Source: Prevotella sp.
Lineage (GTDB): Bacteria > Bacteroidota > Bacteroidia > Bacteroidales > Bacteroidaceae
Direction: 5' to 3'
DNA: 39,189 nucleotides
NCBI GenBank assembly: GCA_022486815.1
Contig: JAKVJW010000026.1
Span: 1-39,189, forward strand
Below, piece by piece: positions 1 through 10,057 of this stretch (position 1 is its first letter; each line of letters begins with the position of its first letter). Position numbers and translations under genes: made by a program. The notes under the pieces were generated by a model, which had not been told where the DNA came from, did not search any database, and saw only the letters and a program-made list of their open reading frames with translations.

Positions 1-470
1 CACCGCTTTTCGTAAATGTCAATCCTGGTGGAATGCAGTGGAAAAGTGATCTTATAGGTTATAATGCTCTGACAGCCTATGGATCTCCTTCTTATTATGC
101 ACAATGTATGTTTTCTCAGCATGTCGGCAATAAAATTGTACCCGTCAAAGTTTCAGGAATGCCTGAGCTGACCTATGGTAAAGAACAACTTCCGCAGTTG
201 TATTATTCGGCTACAACGAATACCCATAATGGAAAAATCTATTTGAAAGTGGTCAATGGCGGATCCACTGTACAGAATGCTGAAGTAATGGTGAATGGTG
301 GAAAAGTATCGAGAAAAGGTACAATGATTGTTCTTAGAGCGGACCGTCCGGAGGAGACGAATCGAATAGATGATCCGTGTCATATTGTTCCAGTATCTTC
401 TAAGATCAAGGTTTCGAAGGATTTTCATCTGAAACTTTTACCTTATTCCATTACGGTCATAGAAATATGA
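1..470 (+). CDS. GH51-type alpha-L-arabinofuranosidase, C-terminal fragment
   Basis: The reading frame is open from the window edge (codons in phase with base 3), so this is the 3' end of a longer gene and the ATG at 33 is internal. The visible part is about 155 residues. It carries NVNPGGMQWKSDLIGYNAL and then SPSYYAQCMFSQHVG, which I recognise as the junction between the catalytic barrel and the C-terminal beta domain of GH51 arabinofuranosidases. These release arabinose side chains from arabinoxylan or arabinan by a retaining mechanism. The catalytic glutamates lie upstream of the window and cannot be checked. It ends 37 nt before the GH95 gene with no terminator between them, so the two are probably co-transcribed. 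The xylan locus context fits removal of arabinose from imported xylo-oligosaccharides. Confidence 0.8.
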   Translation, partial: PLFVNVNPGGMQWKSDLIGYNALTAYGSPSYYAQCMFSQHVGNKIVPVKVSGMPELTYGKEQLPQLYYSATTNTHNGKIYLKVVNGGSTVQNAEVMVNGGKVSRKGTMIVLRADRPEETNRIDDPCHIVPVSSKIKVSKDFHLKLLPYSITVIEI

Positions 471-507
471 CGGACTCAAAATATGAAGAATTTACGTTTT
501 TGAGGGT

Positions 508-2973
508 ATGATGAATAAAAAACGATATCTGTGTCTTCTTACAGTTTTAATGCTGTTATTTTCCTGTGACGTGTGGTCACAAGAAGACAAACTTTGGTAT
601 GCTCGCCCTGCAACTGAATGGCTTGAAGCCCTGCCGATAGGAAATTCCAGAATGGGAGGAATGTATTTCGGAGGAATCGTAAAAGATGAACTTCAGTTGA
701 ACAATCAGACTTTTTGGTCAGGGTCTCCATACCAGAACAATGGAAAGGAAGCACTTTCGCATCTTAAGGCAGTGAGGGATTCGATTTTCTCAAATGATGA
801 AATGGCTGCCTATAAGTTGATTAACCAGTATTTTGTGGTTGGTCCTCATGGAATGAGATACCTCACCTTAGGGAGCATGTTCTTAAGAATGAAAGGACAG
901 AATGTTGCTCAGGTGCGTCATTACTATCGTGACCTGGACTTGAAGAAAGCAGTTGCTCATGTTTCTTATTCTATAGGAAGGGTAAATTATAAGAGAGAGG
1001 TTTTTGCTTCTTTGGCTGATAAGGTTATTGTTATGAGACTGGAAACCAATCAGAAAGGGGCTCTTTCTTTCTCATTGGGACACCATTGTATGTTAGGAGG
1101 ATCTCATCGTGTGGAAGGTCATACGCTGATAACTACCATTAAAGGGGTAGCTCAAGAGGGTGTACCTGCCGGGCTTACGGCTGAGTGTCGTTTCCATATA
1201 GTCAGTGATGGGCAGATTCATGATTGCGGGGACAGTATTGTTGTTGCCGGTGCCCAAAAGGCAACGATTTATATCACTTCTTCAACCAATTTTGTTAATT
1301 ATCATGATATCAGTGGAAATCCGACTAGTCAGAATGTACAGATATTACAGCAAGCCTTGAGGTATAATTATCAAATGCTCTTGAAGAGGCATCAGATGGT
1401 CTATGGCAGGCAATATGATCGTGTGAGTCTGATTCTTGATCATTCTGAGAAATCCGGCGAAGAGACCGATCGCAGACTGGCTGATTTTACAGGAGGGAAG
1501 GACATGGCTCTTGTGGCCTTGATGTTCCAGTATGGGCGCTATCTGTTGATCTCATCTTCTCAACCCGGAGGACAACCTGCTAATCTGCAAGGTGTTTGGA
1601 ATGATAAACTCTATGCTCCGTGGGATAGTAAATATACGATTAACATCAATACGGAGATGAATTATTGGATAGCGGGTCCGGGAAATCTTCCAGAGGCCGA
1701 GATGCCTCTTTTCAGCATGTTACAGGATCTTAGTCATACTGGAGCTGTTACTGCACGGATAATGTATGGCTGCAGGGGGTGGATGGCCCATCACAATACG
1801 GATATTTGGCGTATTTCAGGACCGGTTGATGGTGCTACATGGGGGATGTTTCCTACAGGCGGGGCCTGGTTATCTACTCATATCTGGCAACATTATCTCT
1901 TTTCTGGTAATCAGAGATTTCTCCGTAAAATGTATCCTGTTATGAAGGGTGCGGCAGATTTTCTTCTGGATTATATGCAGATAGATCCCCGTACCGGTTG
2001 GCTTGAAACTGTGCCTACTGTTTCTCCGGAGCATGGGCCAAGGGGGAAAGGTACAACTGTTACTGCCGGTTCAACCATGGATAATCAGATTGCTTTTGAC
2101 GTGTTTTCTAATGTGCAAAAGGCAACACAACTCTTGTTTCCTGATGATACGACATACATAGACTCTCTTAATCATGCTTTGTCTATGTTGCCACCTATGC
2201 AAGTAGGGCGGTATGGACAATTACAGGAATGGCTCTGGGATGCGGATGATCCCAATGACCATCACCGGCATATTTCACATCTCTATGGTCTTTATCCAAG
2301 TAATCAGATTTCCCCATATTTTCATCCGGAACTTTTCGCGGCAGCTCGGACTACTCTTTTGGAACGTGGAGATATGGCTACAGGATGGAGCCTTGGCTGG
2401 AAAGTGAATTTTTGGGCGCGTATGCTTGATGGCAACCATGCTTTCAAAATCATCAGTGATATGCTTCATTTGCTTCCCAGTGAAAAGAAAGCTATGAATT
2501 ATCCTGAAGGAAGGACTTTTCCAAATCTTTTTGATGCTCATCCGCCTTTTCAGATTGATGGTAATTTTGGCGTAGCTGCAGGAATAGCGGAGATGCTTCT
2601 TCAAAGTCAGGATGGAGCTGTACATGTCCTGCCGGCATTACCTGACGCCTGGCATAATGGTGAGGTAAAAGGGCTAAGAGCGCGTGGTGGCTTTCTTGTG
2701 GATATAGATTGGAAGGATAATGCTCTTTGTTATTTGAAGATTAAATCGACAATTGGAGGGGTACTTCGTTTGCGTTCGTATGTTCCCTTAAAAGGACATG
2801 GATTACATAAGGCTTTTGGTCCATGTCCTAATCTGCTGCTTGAACCGGCAAAAGTGAAGTCCCCAATTGTTTCTAAAGAATTCCATGGATTTTTGTTACC
2901 GGAAATTAGAAAAGTTTATGAGTACGATGTTCATACCCGGAAAGGGAATAGCTATATTTTTCGTCCAGAATAG
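508..2973 (+). CDS. GH95 glycoside hydrolase (alpha-L-fucosidase or alpha-L-galactosidase)
   Basis: An 821-residue protein, normal for GH95. A hydrophobic N-terminus ends in LLFSC (Cys20), so it is either a lipoprotein or a secreted periplasmic enzyme. The N-terminal beta domain begins with [14 protein letters not shown] and [12 protein letters not shown], both typical of the family, followed by an (alpha/alpha)6 barrel. Candidate active-site residues by family motif are Asn379 and Asn381 (INTEMNYW), Glu508 (SPEHG) and Asp684 (FQIDGNFG), so it looks active. GH95 enzymes are inverting and remove terminal alpha-L-fucose or alpha-L-galactose. A GH95 in a Bacteroides ovatus xylan locus acts as an alpha-L-galactosidase on complex cereal xylan, and the locus here makes that the preferred reading. 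Sequence alone does not settle the sugar. Two tandem ATG codons start the gene; either would serve. Confidence 0.88.
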   Translation: MMNKKRYLCLLTVLMLLFSCDVWSQEDKLWYARPATEWLEALPIGNSRMGGMYFGGIVKDELQLNNQTFWSGSPYQNNGKEALSHLKAVRDSIFSNDEMAAYKLINQYFVVGPHGMRYLTLGSMFLRMKGQNVAQVRHYYRDLDLKKAVAHVSYSIGRVNYKREVFASLADKVIVMRLETNQKGALSFSLGHHCMLGGSHRVEGHTLITTIKGVAQEGVPAGLTAECRFHIVSDGQIHDCGDSIVVAGAQKATIYITSSTNFVNYHDISGNPTSQNVQILQQALRYNYQMLLKRHQMVYGRQYDRVSLILDHSEKSGEETDRRLADFTGGKDMALVALMFQYGRYLLISSSQPGGQPANLQGVWNDKLYAPWDSKYTININTEMNYWIAGPGNLPEAEMPLFSMLQDLSHTGAVTARIMYGCRGWMAHHNTDIWRISGPVDGATWGMFPTGGAWLSTHIWQHYLFSGNQRFLRKMYPVMKGAADFLLDYMQIDPRTGWLETVPTVSPEHGPRGKGTTVTAGSTMDNQIAFDVFSNVQKATQLLFPDDTTYIDSLNHALSMLPPMQVGRYGQLQEWLWDADDPNDHHRHISHLYGLYPSNQISPYFHPELFAAARTTLLERGDMATGWSLGWKVNFWARMLDGNHAFKIISDMLHLLPSEKKAMNYPEGRTFPNLFDAHPPFQIDGNFGVAAGIAEMLLQSQDGAVHVLPALPDAWHNGEVKGLRARGGFLVDIDWKDNALCYLKIKSTIGGVLRLRSYVPLKGHGLHKAFGPCPNLLLEPAKVKSPIVSKEFHGFLLPEIRKVYEYDVHTRKGNSYIFRPE

Positions 2974-2997
2974 ATGAATATTTTCTTTCTCGTTACT

Positions 2998-3032
2998 AAA
3001 GGAGTTACAAATCAATGTAATTCCTTTTTTTT
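2998..3032 (+). terminator. Rho-independent terminator after GH95
   Basis: A 12-bp stem (AAAGGAGTTACA paired with TGTAATTCCTTT, one G-T pair) closes a 5-nt loop and runs into a long T tract. It lies 25 nt after the GH95 stop and separates the GH51-GH95 transcript from GH43. Confidence 0.8.
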
Positions 3033-3089
3033 GTTACTTATAGGCAAGTCTCTGTTACGTATATAATGGTTTCTGTCTTAAGGAATATC

Positions 3090-3097
3090 TATCTTTG
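3090..3097 (+). promoter_or_regulatory. Probable -7 box of the GH43 gene
   Basis: TATCTTTG matches the Bacteroidetes -7 consensus TAnnTTTG. There is no clean TTTG 20 nt upstream (ATGG sits there). The box lies 28 nt before the ATG at 3126 and downstream of the alternative ATG at 3066, which supports 3126 as the start. Confidence 0.55.
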
Positions 3098-3125
3098 CGG
3101 CTATAAATATATACATATTATTATA

Positions 3126-4784
3126 ATGAAAATACTTTATTTAGCATTCTTCTTTTTATTATGCTCGGGAGGGGCAGCCTATTCGGAAGAGGTAACGAAA
3201 AAGGAATTAGTTCCTAATGTGGAATTTCCTCAAGGTCATAAAGATTCGATAACGGACATGTTTAATCCTATATTGTGGGCTGATGTTCCGGATCCGGACG
3301 TTATCAGGGTAGGGGATGAATTTTATCTGGTGAGTACAACAATGCATCTGATGCCTGGTGGACCAATTATGCGTTCAAAAGATTTAGCAAGTTGGGAAAC
3401 AGTGAGCTATCTTTTTGACAGTCTCACAGATTCTCCTAAATATAACATGATAGATGGAACCGTTTATGGTCGAGGTCAATGGGCTACTTCCTTACGTTAC
3501 CATAATGGCAAATTTTATGCCATGTTTGCTCCTAATGATAATATGGGAGGGAATACTTATATTTATACTACCGAAGATCCCGCTAAAGGATGGAAACTCC
3601 TTTCGCGGATGCGCCATTTTCATGATTCCTCATTCCTTTTTGATGATGATGGCAGAGTTTATGTCTTTCACGAAACGGGAAGGATTACAGAGTTGCGTCC
3701 GGATTTGAAGGGAGTACTAAAGGGAGGATTGGATACCTGTGTCATCCGTCGTGATGCTGAGGAAACCGGATTGCTGGAAGGAAGCAGAGTCATTAAGCAC
3801 GATGGTAAATATTATTTGTTGATGGTATCCTGGCCTGTTAATAAGCCGCGTCGGCAAGTATGTTTCCGTGCAGACCATCTTTGTGGTCCGTGGGAAAAGA
3901 AGGTCATCCTTCAAGACAACTTCGCCGGTTTTCCGTATGCCGGGCAGGGGACGATAGTCGACGACCAGAAAGGAAATTGGTATGGCGTGATTTTTCAGGA
4001 TCGTGGAGCTGTTGGCAGAGTACTTACGGTAGAGCCTTGTCATTGGATTGATGGCTGGCCGATGCTTGGTGATGCCAACGGGAAGATTCCTTTTGTTATG
4101 AAAAAGGTAGTACCAGGACAACCATACCATCCTTTTGTAGTAAGTGATGAATTCAATGAAGGAAAAACACGTCATCCAGCGTTGGATATTCATTGGCAGT
4201 GGAATCATAATCCGGTGAATTCTGCATGGTCATTGACGGATCGACCGGGTTATCTCCGCCTGAAGACCTGTCGTATCGTGAATAATCTCTTTGCTGCACC
4301 AAATACTATTTCCCAACGGATGGAAGGACCTGGATGCTCGGCTGTGGTGAAAATGGATGTCAGGCATCTCAAGGATGGTGATCGTGCTGGTTTCTGTGCC
4401 TTTAATGGAGATGCTTCTCTACTTACTCTAAGCAAGAAAGGTAAGCAATTGATTCTCAGGCGTACGGATGAAAGTGTGAAGCTTTCTGACAGAGATAAGA
4501 AAATAGAAGGTGTGGATTACAGGGAATTGGATTCCGTCAGCCTGTATACTCCTATTATATATCTTCGAATTGATGCGGATTTCAGGTTGCATACCGACAA
4601 AGCCAGACTATTATACAGTTTGAATAACAAAAATTGGACACCGATTGGTGGTATCTTTCAGATGAAATATGATTATAAGCGACTATTTATGGGTACACGT
4701 TATGCGATTTTCTGTTATGCTACGAAAAATCTTGGCGGATATGTTGATGTGGATTGGTTTCATTATTTCAGACAGAAGCCGTAG
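3126..4784 (+). CDS. GH43 family glycoside hydrolase with C-terminal beta-sandwich
   Basis: A 552-residue secreted enzyme with signal peptide MKILYLAFFFLLCSGGAAYS. The first 320 residues form a GH43 five-bladed propeller. Predicted catalytic residues are Asp56 in WADVPDPDVI (general base), Asp167 in HDSSFLFDDDG (pKa modulator) and Glu218 in LLEGSR (general acid). The remaining part (about 345-552) looks like the concanavalin-like sandwich that follows many GH43 xylosidases and arabinofuranosidases. The opening resembles GH43 subfamily 12-like proteins, an impression not tested. Expected role: releasing arabinose or xylose from xylo-oligosaccharides in the periplasm. An upstream in-frame ATG at 3066 would precede the promoter and put about 20 residues before the signal peptide, so it was rejected. 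No terminator is seen before the xus promoter downstream. Confidence 0.9.
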   Translation: MKILYLAFFFLLCSGGAAYSEEVTKKELVPNVEFPQGHKDSITDMFNPILWADVPDPDVIRVGDEFYLVSTTMHLMPGGPIMRSKDLASWETVSYLFDSLTDSPKYNMIDGTVYGRGQWATSLRYHNGKFYAMFAPNDNMGGNTYIYTTEDPAKGWKLLSRMRHFHDSSFLFDDDGRVYVFHETGRITELRPDLKGVLKGGLDTCVIRRDAEETGLLEGSRVIKHDGKYYLLMVSWPVNKPRRQVCFRADHLCGPWEKKVILQDNFAGFPYAGQGTIVDDQKGNWYGVIFQDRGAVGRVLTVEPCHWIDGWPMLGDANGKIPFVMKKVVPGQPYHPFVVSDEFNEGKTRHPALDIHWQWNHNPVNSAWSLTDRPGYLRLKTCRIVNNLFAAPNTISQRMEGPGCSAVVKMDVRHLKDGDRAGFCAFNGDASLLTLSKKGKQLILRRTDESVKLSDRDKKIEGVDYRELDSVSLYTPIIYLRIDADFRLHTDKARLLYSLNNKNWTPIGGIFQMKYDYKRLFMGTRYAIFCYATKNLGGYVDVDWFHYFRQKP

Positions 4785-4888
4785 AGATATAGACTATATG
4801 GAGTTTTATACTCAAATGTTTTATATGAATAACCGTTTGTTTCATAGAGTGCATTTTGAAATATCAGAAGAAATTTATGTTACAAAAA

Positions 4889-4922
4889 TTTGAAAAAAAT
4901 TAAGGGATATTAAATAACTTTG
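4889..4922 (+). promoter_or_regulatory. Promoter of the xylan-utilization core operon
   Basis: TTTG (4889-4892) is followed after 22 nt by TAACTTTG (4915-4922), matching the Bacteroidetes sigma pattern with slightly long spacing. It precedes the first susC by about 75 nt. The rest of the 213-base gap (4785-4997) is AT-rich, and I see no further signal in it. No activator site could be recognised. Confidence 0.6.
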
Positions 4923-4997
4923 TTACAAATATAATCGATACTAGGAGATATTATAAAACCTAAAAAATGTTACATGTTAATCTAATTCATATCAGTA

Positions 4998-7900
4998 ATG
5001 AGAAAAATAAGTAGATTTTTTCAAATCACTTCTCTTGCCCTTGTTATATTTTTAATGTCGACAATGTCGGCAATGGGTCAAGGAACTACTATCAAAGGAA
5101 ACGTCATCGATTCGAATGGTGAACCGCTGATAGGAGCCACTGTCGCGATGAAAGGGGAATCAAAGGTGTTGACAGTTACCGATTTTGACGGAAACTTTGT
5201 TCTGCATGTTCCTCGTAAAAATGTAGTTTTGGTCATTTCTTATGTAGGCATGTTGACCAAAGAATTTCATGCCTCGGGAGGTTCTCCTGTGAAAATCATT
5301 ATGAAAGATGATACACACACCTTGAATGAAACGGTAGTCGTGGGTTATGGCCATCAAAAAAAGGTTAGTGTTGTTGGCGCTATAACACAGACAGATGCCA
5401 AGGTTCTTGAGCGTACAGGAGGAGTATCCTCTCTTGGTGCAGCCTTGACAGGTAATCTTCCAGGTGTCATAACAATGTCATCTTCTGGCATGCCTGGTGA
5501 TGAGGATCCACAGATTGTTATCCGTGGGGTGAGTAGCTGGAACAATTCACAGCCTTTAATACTTGTTGACGGTATCGAAAGACCTATGGGATCGATCGAT
5601 ATTAGTTCTGTCAAAAGTATTACTGTTCTTAAGGATGCATCTGCTACGGCTGTATACGGTGTGAAGGGTGCCAATGGCGTGATCCTGATCACTACTAAAC
5701 GCGGACAGGAAGGTAAAGCAAAGATAGAAGTATCTATGAATATGACTATTAAACTTGTATCCAAACTTCCTAAAAAATATGATTCGGCAAGTGCATTATA
5801 TGTACGTAATGAAGCTATTGAACATGAATTAGGACTTTCTCCTGATTCTTGGAATGATATAACTCCTGCTTCTACTATAGAAAAATATGCCCATCCTGCT
5901 AATTTGGCAGAGGCTGAACGTTATCCTGATGTTGACTGGCAGAAAGAACTTTTCAAGAATGATGCGTTATCTTATAATCCGAATATCAATATATCTGGAG
6001 GTACAAAATTTGTGAAGTATTTTTCCAGTATTGATTTCCTTCACGAAGGAGACCTTTATAAAAAATGGAATAATAATCGTGGTTATTCGGCTGGTTATGG
6101 TTTTAATCGTATTAATGTACGTTCTAACCTTGATTTCGAGGTAACAAAAACTACAAAATTAAAGGTAAATCTTTTCGGAAGCAATGGCATCAAACAAGGA
6201 CCTTATGGTGTAGCTAGTAATTCTTTTGCAGAAAGTCAGCTTTGGCAGGCTGCTTATTCTGCACCACCTGATGCTTTTATTCCTCGATATTCTGATGGTA
6301 ACTGGGGATATTACCCTGCAGATACTCAGAGTGCTCCAAATTCAATAACTAATTTGGCTCTTTCTGGTGTGGATAAATATACGACTACCCGTATTAATAC
6401 CGATTTTACTTTGGAGCAGGACCTGAGTTTTATAACAAAAGGCTTGAATGCAAGTGGATTGATCTCATGGGATAATGTCTTTGTAGAAGATAGAAGGGGC
6501 ATCAACGATCTCTACCATGATGCTCAGTACAAATGGATTGATCCGAAGACGGGAGAAACTTCATGGTCAAAATCTGTAGATGGTAATACCAATTTTGATT
6601 TCCAGGAGGGAATCAGATGGACAATTGATAAGGGCTCTGTTTTAGATTATGCTACACAGCGCAACCTTTACTATCAGTTTCAATTAAATTGGGCTCGTCA
6701 ATTTGGAAAACATAATGTGACAGCAATGGGTGTTTTTAGCCGTCAGGAAAGAACTATGGGTAATGAATTTACTCATTATCGTGAAGACTGGGCTTTTCGT
6801 TCCACTTATAATTATGCTGACCGTTATTTCTTTGAATACAATGGCTGTTATAATGGTTCTGAACAGTTTGCCAAGAAAAACCGTTTTGCCTTTTTCAATT
6901 CTGGTGCTGCTGGGTGGCTAATTAGTGAAGAGAAATTTTTCCAACCTTTGAGGAAATGGGTGGATATGCTGAAGGTACGCTATTCTTATGGTGAAGTTGG
7001 TGATGACAACGTTACGAGTAGTCGATGGTTGTATGCTACGCAATGGGCTTATGGAACTCCACCAAACGCCCCAATTTATCAGGGATTGTATGAAGATTCC
7101 AGTCCTTATGCTTGGTATAGAGAATCTTCTGTAGGTAATCCTGACGTTCATTGGGAGAAATCCGTCAAGCATAATTTGGGTATTGATTATAGTTTTCTCG
7201 GAGGTTTAGTGGCTGGTAGTATGGAGTTCTTCCGTGATACACGTTCTGATATTCTTGTTGCGGGAAGCAATCGTTCTGTACCTTCTTATTTTGGCGCTAC
7301 ACCTGCTACCGCCAATCTTGGCAAAGTACGCACGAAGGGATATGAATTAGAATTGAGGATCAACAAGACCTTTAGTAATCAAATGCATTTGTGGGGTAAT
7401 TTTAATATGACCCATGCAGAAAACAAAATTTTAGTTTATGATGATCCTGAACTCGAACCAGCCTATCAGAAGACAGCTGGATATGCTATTGGACAAAGTC
7501 GTACCTATTTGACGACAGGTTTTGCCAATACCTGGGACGAGATTTATGGTATGACTATGGAAAATACCAATGATAATCAGAAACTACCGGGTACATATAC
7601 AGTTCTAGATTATAATGGAGATGGTGTCATAGATTCCAAAGATGCTGCTCCTTATGGTTATACTGGTACTCCTCAAAATACTTATTCTGCTTCTTTGGGA
7701 TTTGACTGGAAAGGCTGGAGTGTTTATTTGCAGTTCTATGGGGTAAGCAATGTTACTCGTTATGTAGGTTTCAATTCCTTGAATAATAATCTTGATTGTG
7801 TTTATGACGAAGGTTCTTTCTGGACGGAAGATCATGTTAATGCTGATGCCCCAATGCCTCGCTGGAATTCAACTCCAAATTATTACGATGGGACAAGATT

Positions 7901-8141
7901 TTATTACGATGGGTCATATATCCGTCTGAAAAATGCTGAAATTTCTTATACATTTACCTCACCTTGGGTCAAGAAGATTGGACTATCTAGCCTGAAGGTC
8001 TATCTGAATGGTAATAATCTCTGGGTCTGGAGTCGGATGCCTGATGATCGTGAGAGTAATTTCTCCGGTACAGGATTGGCCTCACAGGGTGCGTATCCTA
8101 CCGTCAGACGTTTTAATCTTGGTCTGAAAATCAATCTCTAA
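4998..8141 (+). CDS. xusA: SusC-type TonB-dependent xylo-oligosaccharide transporter (XusA-like)
   Basis: A 1047-residue outer-membrane porin. A signal peptide (about 1-27, ending AMGQG) is followed by a carboxypeptidase-regulatory-like domain (about 30-110, TIKGNVIDSNGEPLIGATV). Next come a TonB-box region and plug (NETVVVGYGHQKK, then SATAVYGVKGANGVILITT) and a 22-strand barrel. The acidic DYNGDGVIDSKDA loop found in many SusC proteins is present, and the chain ends in RRFNLGLKINL, a typical barrel-sorting end. It pairs with the SusD gene 12 nt downstream and should import oligosaccharides captured at the surface. It is named from the gene order susC-susD-susC-susD-DUF1735-GH10, which matches the xus core described in Prevotella bryantii. 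Individual substrate specificity is inferred. Confidence 0.93.
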   Translation: MRKISRFFQITSLALVIFLMSTMSAMGQGTTIKGNVIDSNGEPLIGATVAMKGESKVLTVTDFDGNFVLHVPRKNVVLVISYVGMLTKEFHASGGSPVKIIMKDDTHTLNETVVVGYGHQKKVSVVGAITQTDAKVLERTGGVSSLGAALTGNLPGVITMSSSGMPGDEDPQIVIRGVSSWNNSQPLILVDGIERPMGSIDISSVKSITVLKDASATAVYGVKGANGVILITTKRGQEGKAKIEVSMNMTIKLVSKLPKKYDSASALYVRNEAIEHELGLSPDSWNDITPASTIEKYAHPANLAEAERYPDVDWQKELFKNDALSYNPNINISGGTKFVKYFSSIDFLHEGDLYKKWNNNRGYSAGYGFNRINVRSNLDFEVTKTTKLKVNLFGSNGIKQGPYGVASNSFAESQLWQAAYSAPPDAFIPRYSDGNWGYYPADTQSAPNSITNLALSGVDKYTTTRINTDFTLEQDLSFITKGLNASGLISWDNVFVEDRRGINDLYHDAQYKWIDPKTGETSWSKSVDGNTNFDFQEGIRWTIDKGSVLDYATQRNLYYQFQLNWARQFGKHNVTAMGVFSRQERTMGNEFTHYREDWAFRSTYNYADRYFFEYNGCYNGSEQFAKKNRFAFFNSGAAGWLISEEKFFQPLRKWVDMLKVRYSYGEVGDDNVTSSRWLYATQWAYGTPPNAPIYQGLYEDSSPYAWYRESSVGNPDVHWEKSVKHNLGIDYSFLGGLVAGSMEFFRDTRSDILVAGSNRSVPSYFGATPATANLGKVRTKGYELELRINKTFSNQMHLWGNFNMTHAENKILVYDDPELEPAYQKTAGYAIGQSRTYLTTGFANTWDEIYGMTMENTNDNQKLPGTYTVLDYNGDGVIDSKDAAPYGYTGTPQNTYSASLGFDWKGWSVYLQFYGVSNVTRYVGFNSLNNNLDCVYDEGSFWTEDHVNADAPMPRWNSTPNYYDGTRFYYDGSYIRLKNAEISYTFTSPWVKKIGLSSLKVYLNGNNLWVWSRMPDDRESNFSGTGLASQGAYPTVRRFNLGLKINL

Positions 8142-8153
8142 TTTTTGACAACA

Positions 8154-10031
8154 ATGAAACATTTGAAATCATATATTATATTAGGTGTGCTGTTCCTTTC
8201 TATTGGACTTTCCTCCTGTACAGATTATTTGGATAAGTCTCCTGAATCGGATATATCGGAAACGGATGCCTATAAGAACTTTACAAACTTTCAAGGATTT
8301 GCGGAAGAATTATACTATTGTGTACCTGATTTTGCAAAAGGTTATTGGAATAACTCTTTCAATTGGGGAGAAGATGAAATAATGAACGTAGGCATTGACT
8401 ATCACATGTGCTATAAGATTGACCATGGTGATTTTTGGGGCTGGCAGTCTAAATATGATGGCTGGCAGTGCGGTTGGATGGACCGTTCCAAAAATTCTAC
8501 TTCCGGTGACCGATTCAGTCATTCCCTTTGGCCTTTAGCCTGGTATGGTATTCGTAAATGTAATCTTGGTATTGAAAATCTGGATAAAATGAGTGGGACA
8601 GATGAGGAAAAGAATCTCATTGCTGGCCAACTGTATTTCTTTCGTGGATGGTTTCACTTTGAGCTTATGCAGTATGTCGGTGGACTACCTTATATAAATA
8701 AGGTGTTATCCTCAAGTGAAAAACTTACTCTGCCTCGTTTGAGTTACCAAGCTTGTGCTGACAGTGCTGCCAAAGATTTTCAGAAAGCGGTAGATCTGTT
8801 ACCTGTAAACTGGGATGATACGAAAATAGGAAAACAAACATTAGGTAAGAATCAATTGCGTATCACTAAGGTTACGGCATTGGCTTATTTGGGGAAGGAT
8901 TTACTTTGGGCCGGTTCTCCATTGATGAATAAAGTGAGCAAAGGGATAGCTGATTACGATAAGGAATATTGCAGACGTGCAGCAGATGCCTTTGGAAAAT
9001 TGCTTAATATTGTTGATGGCGGAAATACTCAGTATGGTCTGCTTCCTTGGAGTCAGTATTCTGATAATTTTTATACGATTGACCAGAATCATAAGATGCC
9101 TGGGGAGTCTGTTGATAATACGATTACAGAAGCAATATTCCGGGGGCCTTCTTATGGGTGGAATGATTCTAACTGGGGGCAAAGCAAGTGTTATGGCGGT
9201 AAAATTCTGACACAAGGTGGTGTTAGCTTTTTCCCGACTGCTAATTATGTCAATTATTTCGGTATGGCAAACGGTTTGCCTCTTTCTGATCCTGAATCAG
9301 GTTTTGATAAAACGCATCCCTTTAAGAACCGTGATCCGCGTTTTTATAATGATTTTATCTATGATGGATGTAAAGTAATTAAAGGTACTCTGTCTGCAAG
9401 TAATGAAAAATATCGTTATGCTGATTTGCAGACTGGGGGTAATCTTCGGGATGTAAAGTATAATAGTCGAACTGGCTATCTGATGTATAAGTTTATTGAT
9501 AGGACATGTAACCAGTTTGATGATGGTTATGGCTATAGCCATGGTTTCCATCTTCATATTCCTTGGATGCGTCTGGCAGATGTTTATCTGATGTATGCAG
9601 AAGCAGCAGCTGAGGCTACAGGTTCGGCTACAGGGAAAGTAACAAGTAGTCTTACTGCCGTTGATGCAGTAAATAAGATCCGTAAGCGTGCAGGAGTTGC
9701 TGACGTGGCAGCTGAATATACGACTACATTGGATGGATTTATGAGTGAATTGCGTCGTGAACGTGCTGTAGAACTAGCCTATGAAGGACATCGGTTCAAT
9801 GATCTCCGTCGTTGGCTTCTTCTGGATAAATATCCCTATAATATCAAAACGTCTCAGGAATTTCTCCGGGTTGGGGATATCAATAAGAGTGATCCTTCTC
9901 AAGATCAGGTAAGTGGATGGAGTGAATCTTTGATTTTGAAACGCAATTTTACAGAAAAGCATTACTGGTTCCCTATGAAAGAAAGTGATGTCCAGCAATA
10001 TCAAGGCTTTTCACAGAATCCTGGTTGGTAA
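8154..10031 (+). CDS. xusB: SusD-type surface glycan-binding lipoprotein (XusB-like)
   Basis: A 625-residue lipoprotein. The signal ends in IGLSSCTD with acylated Cys22, and the following acidic stretch (DYLDKSPESD) suits surface export. SusD hallmarks are the TPR-like helical N-terminal half, the NRDPRFYNDFIYDG segment near the middle, and ELRRERAVELAYEGHRFNDLRRW near the C-terminus. It should form the lid over the preceding SusC barrel and bind xylan chains. The ATG at 8154 was chosen because it starts the lipoprotein signal directly; a TTG nine bases earlier adds only three residues. The aromatic content is high (many Trp in the first 150 residues), as expected for a sugar-binding face. 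Confidence 0.93.
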   Translation: MKHLKSYIILGVLFLSIGLSSCTDYLDKSPESDISETDAYKNFTNFQGFAEELYYCVPDFAKGYWNNSFNWGEDEIMNVGIDYHMCYKIDHGDFWGWQSKYDGWQCGWMDRSKNSTSGDRFSHSLWPLAWYGIRKCNLGIENLDKMSGTDEEKNLIAGQLYFFRGWFHFELMQYVGGLPYINKVLSSSEKLTLPRLSYQACADSAAKDFQKAVDLLPVNWDDTKIGKQTLGKNQLRITKVTALAYLGKDLLWAGSPLMNKVSKGIADYDKEYCRRAADAFGKLLNIVDGGNTQYGLLPWSQYSDNFYTIDQNHKMPGESVDNTITEAIFRGPSYGWNDSNWGQSKCYGGKILTQGGVSFFPTANYVNYFGMANGLPLSDPESGFDKTHPFKNRDPRFYNDFIYDGCKVIKGTLSASNEKYRYADLQTGGNLRDVKYNSRTGYLMYKFIDRTCNQFDDGYGYSHGFHLHIPWMRLADVYLMYAEAAAEATGSATGKVTSSLTAVDAVNKIRKRAGVADVAAEYTTTLDGFMSELRRERAVELAYEGHRFNDLRRWLLLDKYPYNIKTSQEFLRVGDINKSDPSQDQVSGWSESLILKRNFTEKHYWFPMKESDVQQYQGFSQNPGW

Positions 10032-10057
10032 CCTATAATCAATCTAAAAAAGAACAA

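Noticed and set aside
3066..3125. Upstream start for the GH43 gene
   Set aside because: It would lie before the -7 box at 3090 and place 20 residues ahead of an intact signal peptide.
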